Below are positions 1-4,453 of a DNA stretch of 5,982 bases, in pieces. The notes beneath the pieces were generated by a model, which worked only from the letters and a program-made list of their open reading frames with translations, had not been told where the DNA came from and made no database searches. The stretch comes from Bacillota bacterium. Its GTDB lineage: Bacteria; Bacillota; Clostridia; Peptostreptococcales; Anaerovoracaceae. The position numbers were made by a program, and so were the translations under genes. Location: positions 2,782 to 8,763 of the forward strand of contig JAUNBO010000041.1 in assembly GCA_030527065.1 (NCBI GenBank), written 5' to 3'. Numbering within the stretch: position 1 is the stretch's first letter; every line of letters begins with the position of its first letter.

Positions 1-393
1 CGGAAAGAGGCGGCGGAATTTCTGGAAAGCCGGGGCTTTTCCCTGCTCTCGCTGGAAAGCCTGCCGGAGGCCAGGCATGTGTTCACCCACAGGGAGTGGC
101 ATATGCGGGCCTGGCGGGCCCGGGTGGCCCCGCCGGCAGGACCCGCGAAGGAGGGAGGGGTCTTTGCCGGGGGCGGTGGCAACGATAGCGGCAAAGGCAG
201 CGCCGCCGGGTTTTTGGCGGAGGAAACCGGAAGGGGCGGTGGCAGGGAGACCGGGCAGCCGTTATGGAGCCGGGATGTGACGCCGGAGCCGCCGGACCCG
301 GTCTGGGCGGCCCCGGAAGAGCTGAGGGACCGCTATGCCCTGCCCTCTGCCTTTTCTTCCTGGATCTCCCAGTTGATTTCTCCCAGGCCCTGA
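1..393 (+). CDS. mutY: A/G-specific adenine glycosylase MutY, C-terminal part (5' end outside window)
   Basis: MutY removes adenine mispaired with 8-oxoguanine in base excision repair in the cytoplasm. Only the last 130 residues are present, in frame from base 1, so the catalytic helix-hairpin-helix and iron-sulphur domains lie to the left of the window. What remains is the NUDIX-like 8-oxoG-recognition domain: the family signature HVFTHREWHM is at visible residues 26-35, and the typical end (EELRDRYALPSAF, residues 107-119, then a short helix) is intact. Between them, residues about 44-99 form a Gly/Pro/Glu-rich, low-complexity stretch (for example VFAGGGGNDSGKGS) where compact homologues have only a short strand-loop, so this looks like an insertion. 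The stop codon lies 61 bases inside the facing ung gene. Identification rests on the two end motifs and is fairly sure; the insertion is unexplained. Confidence 0.85.
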   Translation, partial: RKEAAEFLESRGFSLLSLESLPEARHVFTHREWHMRAWRARVAPPAGPAKEGGVFAGGGGNDSGKGSAAGFLAEETGRGGGRETGQPLWSRDVTPEPPDPVWAAPEELRDRYALPSAFSSWISQLISPRP

Positions 394-1025
394 CGGGAAA
401 GAAACTGATTGGCTCTGGAAAAGTGCCGGCAGCCGAACCAGCCGTTATGGGCGGAGAGAGGGCTGGGGTGAGCCGCCGTGAGGATCATATGGGCGGGGTT
501 GGAGATCAGGGAGGCCTTGGCCTTGGCGTTGGCCCCCCAGAGCAGAAAGACCATGGGCGTTTCCCTCCGGTCCAGCAGCTCTATCACCCGGTCCGTAAAG
601 CTTTCCCAGCCCTTGCCCTTGTGGGAGTTGGCTTCTCCCGCCCGGACGGTGAGCACCGCATTGAGCAGCAGGACGCCCTGGGCCGCCCAGTCTTCCAGAC
701 AGCCGTGAGAAGGAGGCTTTATTCCCAGATCTTTTTCCAGCTCCTTGAAGATGTTTACCAGAGAAGGGGGCTGAGGGACGCCTTTTTTGACGGAAAAGCA
801 GAGGCCGTGGGCCTGGCCGGGGCCGTGGTAGGGGTCCTGGCCCAGGATCACGGCCCTGACCTTGCTGTAGGGCGTGTATTTCAGGGCGTTGAAGATATCG
901 TACATGGAGGGATAGATGGTCCGGCTCTTGTACTCGCCGATCAGGAACTTCCGCAGCTCCTGATAATAAGGCTTGTCGAACTCTCCTTCCAAAAGCTGAT
1001 CCCAGTCGTTTCCTATGTTTACCAT
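333..1025 (-). CDS. ung: uracil-DNA glycosylase (family 1)
   Basis: Ung cleaves uracil from DNA, leaving an abasic site for base excision repair, and acts in the cytoplasm on the chromosome. The 230-residue length and residue numbering are close to the E. coli enzyme. The water-activating loop GQDPYHG is at 62-68 (catalytic Asp64, Tyr66), Phe77 would stack on uracil, Asn122 (LLLN) reads the base, and the leucine loop HPSPLSA at 186-192 provides His186 and the intercalating Leu190. All expected active-site residues are present, so it should be active. The ATG is preceded by AGGAGG (plus-strand 1032-1037) with a 6-nt spacer, fixing the start. It follows the amidase gene in the same direction after 56 bases, so the two may be co-transcribed. 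Its last 20 codons overlap the end of mutY on the other strand. Confidence 0.97.
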   Translation of the reverse strand: MVNIGNDWDQLLEGEFDKPYYQELRKFLIGEYKSRTIYPSMYDIFNALKYTPYSKVRAVILGQDPYHGPGQAHGLCFSVKKGVPQPPSLVNIFKELEKDLGIKPPSHGCLEDWAAQGVLLLNAVLTVRAGEANSHKGKGWESFTDRVIELLDRRETPMVFLLWGANAKAKASLISNPAHMILTAAHPSPLSAHNGWFGCRHFSRANQFLSRQGLGEINWEIQEEKAEGRA

Positions 1026-1081
1026 ATCCCGCCTCCTGTTATTTCGTTATATTGCCATCATATTACGGAAGCGGGAAGCCG

Positions 1082-1627
1082 TCAATAGGGGTCCACAAAA
1101 GGGACTCCCAGAAATTCCGTTACGGACAGGGCCAGATTCCGGGCGATGGCCTGGATGTTGTTTTCTATCCAGAGGGCGTCCTCCCAGTTATCGTGGTAGG
1201 CGATCTCCACCAGAACGGAAGGGGCGGCGGTGCGGCGAAGCTCCGCCAGGGAGGTGGTGGGCAGCACCGTCACCAGCTCCGGATAGGGGTAGATATAGCG
1301 CAGATTACCGGCGACGATCTCCGCCGCCGTGGCTCCGGGCTGGCTGCCTTCATAATAATAGACGTCCGGCCCCTGGAGCATGCCGGACAGATATTCCGGG
1401 GAGGCGTTGGAATGCAGGGCCAGGTGCAGGTCGTAGCCTCCTGCGTTGGAGGCCTCGATGGCGGCGGACAGGGGCTGGTCCGGGTCGTTCCGGGAAAAAT
1501 CCACGTTGGAAGCCTGCAGATAGGGGATCATGGCGTCTGCGATGAGGTTCATGAAATATTCTTCATCTCCGCTGGTGATATATGGATTGAACTCCTGTGT
1601 GGAGGGGCTTAAAAAAACCGATGGCAT
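1082..1627 (-). CDS. N-acetylmuramoyl-L-alanine amidase-like protein (Amidase_3 fold)
   Basis: A 181-residue protein resembling zinc-dependent Amidase_3 enzymes, which cut the bond between N-acetylmuramic acid and L-alanine in peptidoglycan. Aligned by eye, Glu23 (EYFMNLIA, residues 23-30) matches the second zinc ligand, His72 in DLHLALHSNA (66-75) the third ligand, and Glu141 in VLVEIAYHDN (138-147) the catalytic glutamate. The first ligand, His of the usual DPGHGG, is absent: the aligned stretch reads LSPSTQEFN (6-14), with Thr10 or Gln11 at that place. There is no signal peptide, so either it acts inside the cell (for example the mother cell during sporulation or a lysis role) or it is exported in another way. 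I chose the ATG at 1627 because AGGAGG (rc of 1636-1641) stands 8 nt before it. The reading frame stays open far upstream, but that part is antisense to mscS. Divergent from mscS; ung lies downstream. Confidence 0.78.
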   Translation of the reverse strand: MPSVFLSPSTQEFNPYITSGDEEYFMNLIADAMIPYLQASNVDFSRNDPDQPLSAAIEASNAGGYDLHLALHSNASPEYLSGMLQGPDVYYYEGSQPGATAAEIVAGNLRYIYPYPELVTVLPTTSLAELRRTAAPSVLVEIAYHDNWEDALWIENNIQAIARNLALSVTEFLGVPFVDPY

Positions 1628-1653
1628 AGGGGCTACCTCCTGATAAAAAAGTG

Positions 1654-1662
1654 TGGTATGAT
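1654..1662 (+). promoter_or_regulatory. possible extended -10 promoter for mscS
   Basis: TGG-TATGAT forms an extended -10 element (TGnTATnnT) in the 84-base divergent gap, about 50 bases before the mscS start. No good -35 box is present 16-18 bases upstream, which extended -10 promoters can tolerate. The complementary strand of 1658-1663 reads TATCAT and could serve as a weak -10 for the amidase gene, so the two divergent promoters may overlap. Assigned by eye only. Confidence 0.35.
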
Positions 1663-1672
1663 AGCTTATGAC

Positions 1673-1699
1673 AGAAGCGGTGGGAATGTTTCCGCTTTT
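1673..1699 (+). other. hairpin in the mscS leader
   Basis: AGAAGCGG (1673-1680) can pair with CCGCTTTT (1692-1699), giving 8 bp with one G-U, an 11-nt loop and five T residues at 1696-1700. It sits just before the mscS ribosome binding site (GGGAGG, 1701-1706). It resembles a small attenuator, or it may simply be a leader stem; no alternative pairing partner was found. Confidence 0.25.
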
Positions 1700-1711
1700 T
1701 GGGAGGATTTT

Positions 1712-2515
1712 ATGGAAAATTGGTTGGAGCTGCCGGCGGGGTATCCGGGCTGGCTGGTGAATGTGGCGGGGGCCCTGGTCATTTTGCTCCTGGGCTATGC
1801 CGTCATACGGATCGTCACAGGGATCCTGAAGAAGACTCTGAAGAAGAGCAAGCTGGACCCGGCTCTGCATGTGTTCATCCTCAACTGTGTCCGCATCGCC
1901 CTCTGGGTGGTGCTGGTGGTGATGATGCTCAGCGCCCTGGAGGTGGCTACGGCGCCTCTGGTGACCATGCTGGGCGCTGCGGGGGCCGCCGTGGCCCTGG
2001 CCCTGAAAGACAGCCTGGGCAATTTCGCAGGGGGCATCCTCATCATTCTGAACAAGCCCTTCAGCCAGGGGGACCACATCCAGACCCAGGATGGAGAGGG
2101 CATAGTGGAGAAGACAGACCTTCTTTATACCACCCTGAAAACCTTCGATAACACCATGGTGATCATTCCCAACGGCCTCCTCACCGGCACGGCGGTGCAG
2201 AATTATTCCATGGCACAGCAGCGGCGGGTGGATTGCTCCTTCTCCGTGGCCTACAGCAGCGATCTGGCCCTGGTGAAGGAGACCCTGCGGAACGTGGCGG
2301 AGCAGGACCCCCGGGTCCTTCCGGAGCCGGAGCCCCTGATCTGGGTGGCGGGCCAGAAGGACAGCGCCATAGAGATGGCCCTGAAGGTCTGGTGCGCTAC
2401 GGAGGATTACTGGGATCTGAAATACTCTCTGGAGGAACAGGTGAAGCTGGCCTTCGATGTGGCGGGGATAGAGATCCCCTTCCCGCAGATGGACGTCCAC
2501 TACAGGAAGAGATAG
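1712..2515 (+). CDS. small-conductance mechanosensitive channel, MscS family
   Basis: A 267-residue cytoplasmic-membrane channel expected to open under membrane tension and release small solutes during osmotic downshock; MscS channels are homoheptamers. Three membrane helices are visible at about 14-36, 55-77 and 83-113. The third is the pore helix, with the Gly/Ala-rich pattern MLGAAGAAVALALKDSLGNFAGG. The beta domain follows (about 117-165, with PFSQGDHI and IIPNGLL), then the mixed alpha/beta domain ending in the family signature GIEIPFPQ (252-259). Length and order match minimal MscS of about 286 residues. The ATG at 1712 has GGGAGG 5 nt upstream. An in-frame ATG at 1658 lies inside the likely -10 box and has no ribosome binding site, so it was not used. 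The next gene starts 81 bases downstream on the same strand and may share its transcript. Confidence 0.93.
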   Translation: MENWLELPAGYPGWLVNVAGALVILLLGYAVIRIVTGILKKTLKKSKLDPALHVFILNCVRIALWVVLVVMMLSALEVATAPLVTMLGAAGAAVALALKDSLGNFAGGILIILNKPFSQGDHIQTQDGEGIVEKTDLLYTTLKTFDNTMVIIPNGLLTGTAVQNYSMAQQRRVDCSFSVAYSSDLALVKETLRNVAEQDPRVLPEPEPLIWVAGQKDSAIEMALKVWCATEDYWDLKYSLEEQVKLAFDVAGIEIPFPQMDVHYRKR

Positions 2516-2521
2516 AAAGAA

Positions 2522-2580
2522 GCCGGCGGGGCGGGGGCCCGGGAAGGGTGCGCCGGCGTCCTGCTTCGGCCCGGGGCCGG
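2522..2580. repeat. GC-rich inverted repeats between mscS and the small membrane gene
   Basis: GCCGGCG (2522-2528) is repeated inverted as CGCCGGC (2551-2557), and a second dyad GGCCC-G-GGGCC lies within 2569-2579. The stretch is almost pure G and C and lies entirely in the intercistronic gap. It could fold as a processing or mRNA-stability structure. It lacks a U-tract, so it is not a standard terminator. Confidence 0.4.
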
Positions 2581-2596
2581 GAAAGGAAAAGAGGCT

Positions 2597-2860
2597 ATGA
2601 GCATAGGCGGCGTTATAATGAGATACTGGTTGCTGGTGATGATCGCCCTGGTGGCGGCCTGGCTTTCCGGAGCCGACGTCAGCAATGTCAAGACCGTGGC
2701 GGTAATAGTGGGGGCGGTGACCATCTTTTACGTGGTCTTTTCCATATTGGTGCACAAGGGCAATCAGAAGCGCATGGCCAGGGCCCTGGCCAAAGAAGAG
2801 GCCCGGGAGGCCGCCGCAGGCCGGCAGAAGCCCCAGAAGAAAAAGAAAAAAAAGAAGTGA
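2597..2860 (+). CDS. small two-helix membrane protein with polylysine C-terminus, unknown function
   Basis: I do not recognise a family for this 87-residue protein. It has two hydrophobic helices (about 8-25 and 32-53) separated by a short polar turn (GADVSNVK). A strongly basic tail follows, rich in Lys, Arg, Ala and Glu (54-80), ending in seven consecutive lysines. With both helices crossing, the short N-terminus and the basic tail would be on the same side, most likely cytoplasmic by the positive-inside rule. The ATG at 2597 has AGGAAA (2584-2589) 7 nt upstream. A second in-frame ATG at 2618 (residue 8) would keep both helices. It lies 81 bases after mscS on the same strand, so it may be co-expressed and could act near that channel, which is inference from position alone. 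The frame is open with sensible protein character, but the lysine codons also serve another likely purpose (see the terminator at 2838-2900). Confidence 0.68.
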   Translation: MSIGGVIMRYWLLVMIALVAAWLSGADVSNVKTVAVIVGAVTIFYVVFSILVHKGNQKRMARALAKEEAREAAAGRQKPQKKKKKKK

Positions 2861-2900
2861 GGCAGAGGGGCAGAGGGCGACCGTCAAAAGGGCCCCGCCT
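2838..2900 (-). terminator. likely intrinsic terminator of the padR-DUF2812 transcript
   Basis: Read on the minus strand, AGGCGGGGC (2900 down to 2892) pairs with GCCCC (2871-2867) and GCCT (2863-2860), giving 9 bp with a 3-nt bulge and a 20-nt loop. This is followed after 3 bases by a T-rich run (TTC, eight T, C, five T). The loop contains the DUF2812 stop codon. The U-tract is the complement of the lysine codons of the opposing small gene. The bulge and long loop make it imperfect; no better terminator is visible for this operon. Confidence 0.5.
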
Positions 2901-3708
2901 GTTTAGCCTTTCGGTATCGCAGGTATCGTCTGACGGCGCTTGCAAGGATAAAGAGCGCCAACACAGACAGATAAGCAATCATCAGCAGAATCGTCCAGCG
3001 CAGCTGGGCGTCTTCCGGCAAATATACCATTGCAGATTTATAAATCATCCCCAAAAGGCCGAGGCAGACGATCATCTTCGGAAAAGCGGAAGGGTGGAGG
3101 CTGTCTGAAAATTCCCCGCATTCCGCCGCTTTTTTTGCTTTGAAGCGCCACAAATAATAGCGGCAGAGTTCAACGGGGAAGTACAGTAAAACGATGGCCA
3201 GAAGAAAATTCCTCCATAGCTCTCTCGGACTGGACAGGAGGGCGGCAGGATCCCTGAGCAGATCCGGATGAAGCGCAAGCCCGCAGAAAATGAAAAGGAA
3301 AAAAATGATCCAATAAGATGGTAAATAGCTCTTTTTTAAGGCCCGATGGATACTGTCCACCTTGAGCCGCGGGTCGGTCTCAATGGGCGTGGGATTTTCC
3401 TCCTCATTGTAAAATATCTGCACTTTTGACGATGCGCAGGCAAGCTGCCAGCCGCTGCGCCGGCAGAACTCATGAAAGACCTTCTGCTCTTCGGAGACGA
3501 TCTCCATGTCAAAGGCGGCGCCCTGCGGATAGCAGGACACAGTGAAATGCAACTTCGCCGGAGAGATTCGTCGGTAAACATAGGTCCAGCCCCCGAACCC
3601 GATTTTTTGGATGAGCCAGCCTTCCGCAGCCATTTTTTCCAGATGTTTTTCGATGGCTGTGTACTCATAAGGAGAATACAGGACCAGTTCGCATTTCGTA
3701 TCTTTCAT
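2884..3708 (-). CDS. DUF2812 domain-containing membrane protein
   Basis: A 274-residue protein with an N-terminal soluble DUF2812 domain (about 1-115). Typical features are EKHLEKMAAEGWLIQKIG (20-37), a YVYRR strand, and FHEFCRRSGWQLACASSKVQIFY (78-100). Four hydrophobic helices follow at about 131-147, 166-186, 210-229 and 238-259, with a basic C-terminus (RRYLRYRKAK). No enzymatic function is established for DUF2812. The family is well known for sitting next to PadR regulators, as here, and is presumed to work at the membrane. The ATG at 3708 overlaps the padR stop as ATGA and has GGAGG (rc of 3716-3720) 7 nt upstream. The frame can be opened 17 codons further back, but that region is inside padR. 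It is translationally coupled to padR and thus under the same repressible promoter. Base composition is clearly lower in GC than mscS. Confidence 0.85.
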   Translation of the reverse strand: MKDTKCELVLYSPYEYTAIEKHLEKMAAEGWLIQKIGFGGWTYVYRRISPAKLHFTVSCYPQGAAFDMEIVSEEQKVFHEFCRRSGWQLACASSKVQIFYNEEENPTPIETDPRLKVDSIHRALKKSYLPSYWIIFFLFIFCGLALHPDLLRDPAALLSSPRELWRNFLLAIVLLYFPVELCRYYLWRFKAKKAAECGEFSDSLHPSAFPKMIVCLGLLGMIYKSAMVYLPEDAQLRWTILLMIAYLSVLALFILASAVRRYLRYRKAKQAGPF

Positions 3709-4028
3709 CTGCCTGCCTCCCCGCCAAAGAACCGGCGGTAATCCGACGCCTGGGCGCAAATCCTCTGATATTCCTTCTCCAGCATTTCCTCTCCCTTTGC
3801 CGTCAGAACATAGCTGCGCTTCCTGCCTTCAAGCTTTGTCTGGCGTATCATGCCGGCGTCTGAAAACTGTTCCAGCAATGTATAAAGAGTGCCTGAGCCT
3901 ATGTTTACCCGTCCTTCCGTCATAGAAGGGACCTTGTCCAGGATGGCCATCCCGCAACACTCCTCGTTCAGACAAAGCAGGGTATAGAACATCTGCTCGG
4001 TCAGGGTTTGAAACTTCACCCGCGACAT
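3705..4028 (-). CDS. PadR family transcriptional regulator (short type)
   Basis: A 107-residue winged-helix DNA-binding protein that acts as a dimer and usually represses its own operon. The helix-turn-helix covers about 10-61, with the PadR signature GSGTLYTLLEQFSDAGMI (44-61) holding the recognition helix. The beta wing is at about 62-75 (RQTKLEGRKRSYVLT), then KGEEMLEKEY begins the C-terminal dimer helix. It is short, typical of the small PadR subfamily lacking a long C-terminal domain. The ATG at 4028 is preceded by GGAGG (rc of 4036-4040) with a 7-nt spacer. Its stop overlaps the start of the DUF2812 gene by 4 bases. Immediately upstream is a consensus promoter holding two palindromes that fit a dimeric wHTH operator, so autorepression is likely. 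The inducing signal cannot be read from sequence. Confidence 0.94.
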   Translation of the reverse strand: MSRVKFQTLTEQMFYTLLCLNEECCGMAILDKVPSMTEGRVNIGSGTLYTLLEQFSDAGMIRQTKLEGRKRSYVLTAKGEEMLEKEYQRICAQASDYRRFFGGEAGR

Positions 4029-4044
4029 GAAGCTGCCTCCGTTT

Positions 4045-4057
4045 CTCGATATTCGAG
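4045..4057. promoter_or_regulatory. putative PadR operator, promoter-proximal copy
   Basis: The palindrome CTCGA-TAT-TCGAG spans the expected transcription start of padR (about 4054) and lies 17 bases before the padR start codon. A second copy with the same half-sites lies 24 bp away (centre to centre), and the two copies are reverse complements of each other. A bound dimer would block initiation. Assignment to PadR is inferred from position. Confidence 0.7.
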
Positions 4058-4060
4058 TTT

Positions 4061-4089
4061 ATTATATCCTCGAATATCGAGATTGTCAA
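4061..4089 (-). promoter_or_regulatory. consensus sigma-A promoter of padR-DUF2812
   Basis: On the minus strand, TTGACA (plus-strand 4084-4089) and TATAAT (4061-4066) are separated by exactly 17 bp. Both hexamers match the vegetative consensus perfectly. Predicted initiation is near 4054, giving a leader of about 25 nt with the padR ribosome binding site. A promoter this strong would give high expression unless repressed. Confidence 0.85.
4069..4081. promoter_or_regulatory. putative PadR operator, spacer copy
   Basis: The palindrome CTCGA-ATA-TCGAG lies wholly within the 17-bp spacer between the -35 and -10 boxes of the padR promoter. It has the same half-sites as the copy at 4045-4057. Occupation would directly exclude RNA polymerase. 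Confidence 0.7.
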
Positions 4090-4095
4090 GACGAC

Positions 4096-4117
4096 ATCTT
4101 CCATAAATCTTCCATAA
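4096..4117. repeat. 11-bp perfect tandem repeat next to the padR promoter
   Basis: ATCTTCCATAA occurs twice without a gap (4096-4106 and 4107-4117), about 6 bp upstream of the padR -35 box. An 11-bp period places both copies on the same face of the helix, as in sites bound by OmpR/PhoB-type response regulators. No such regulator is encoded in the window. Confidence 0.7.
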
Positions 4118-4178
4118 AGGCGGACAGGGGTCTTAAATTTATGCCCTTGCATTCTGCTCCCGGATTTGCGTTGTTCAG

Positions 4179-4220
4179 GCTCACCGAGGCGGCAGGCTGC
4201 CGTCCTTTGCCTCGGTGGGC
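4179..4220 (+). other. long perfect-stem hairpin in non-coding DNA
   Basis: GGCTCACCGAGGC-type arm 4179-4190 pairs with 4209-4220 over 12 bp (11 Watson-Crick, one T-G). GGCA (4191-4194) pairs with TGCC (4198-4201) on the same axis, leaving a 3-nt tip loop and a 7-nt bulge (4202-4208). The T-G pair would be a mismatch on the opposite strand, hinting at a plus-strand RNA. No U-tract follows, so it is not an ordinary terminator. Confidence 0.45.
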
Positions 4221-4337
4221 GGGGGTCCGTCATAAGCAAATTCTCTTCACCCTTCCTTTATGGGATGCACAGCCATTGTTCACAAGACAATCACCGGATT
4301 TTCAGGCTCATGATTTATATTGGAAGCGTACCTTCAG

Positions 4338-4365
4338 TTGACAAAGAAACATACAGTCTTATCAG
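4338..4365 (+). promoter_or_regulatory. probable promoter of the nitroreductase-like lipoprotein gene
   Basis: A perfect TTGACA (4338-4343) is followed after 16 bp by TATCAG (4360-4365), which matches four of six -10 positions. Initiation near 4372 would leave a leader of about 80 nt before the ATG at 4454. The -35 is strong and the -10 weak. Confidence 0.5.
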
Positions 4366-4453
4366 CGGGAGGAAGAGCAACACTGCTTGTGTCATCGGCG
4401 GTTGCAGCTTTTAAAAGGAAAGCCGTCGAAAGGGTGAAAAGGAGGATATCAGG

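Larger units (their letters stand above)
4090..4337. other. non-coding stretch upstream of padR promoter and of the lipoprotein gene
   Basis: No convincing gene is found in the roughly 370 bases between the padR promoter and the lipoprotein start. Open frames that cross it have no ribosome binding site and no protein-like composition. It contains an 11-bp tandem repeat (4096-4117), a long hairpin (4179-4220) and a small dyad ATTGT-N7-ACAAT (4275-4291). The right end carries the promoter of the next gene. It could be a regulatory region, a small RNA locus or the remains of a lost gene. Confidence 0.6.

Noticed and set aside
264..1088. Plus-strand open frame of 274 codons opposite ung
   Set aside because: It is the antisense shadow of a confidently identified ung gene and has no ribosome binding site.
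1658..1711. Upstream ATG giving an 18-residue longer MscS
   Set aside because: The ATG lies within the probable -10 box and lacks a ribosome binding site, while the ATG at 1712 has GGGAGG at good spacing.
2861..2876. GGCAGAGG direct repeat, two copies
   Set aside because: It is short and purine-rich, and part of it is already explained by the terminator stem.
1628..2887. A long minus-strand open frame extending the amidase to about 600 residues
   Set aside because: The extra part is antisense to mscS and the small membrane gene, has His/Gln-rich frame-shadow composition, and the amidase start at 1627 has its own strong ribosome binding site.
3709..3759. Longer start for the DUF2812 protein (17 extra residues)
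   Set aside because: The extension lies inside padR; the ATG at 3708 has GGAGG and forms the typical ATGA coupling overlap.
4275..4291. ATTGT-N7-ACAAT dyad as an operator
   Set aside because: Five-base arms are expected by chance in AT-richer DNA, and it is too far from the -35 box at 4338 to assign a role.
4027..4341. Open plus-strand frame through the padR promoter and non-coding gap
   Set aside because: It starts inside the padR leader, runs over operators and hairpin, has no ribosome binding site and no recognisable protein motif.
4386..4436. Possible short leader peptide (TTG start) before the lipoprotein gene
   Set aside because: The GGGAGG upstream is too far from the TTG and the 16-codon frame has no regulatory pattern.
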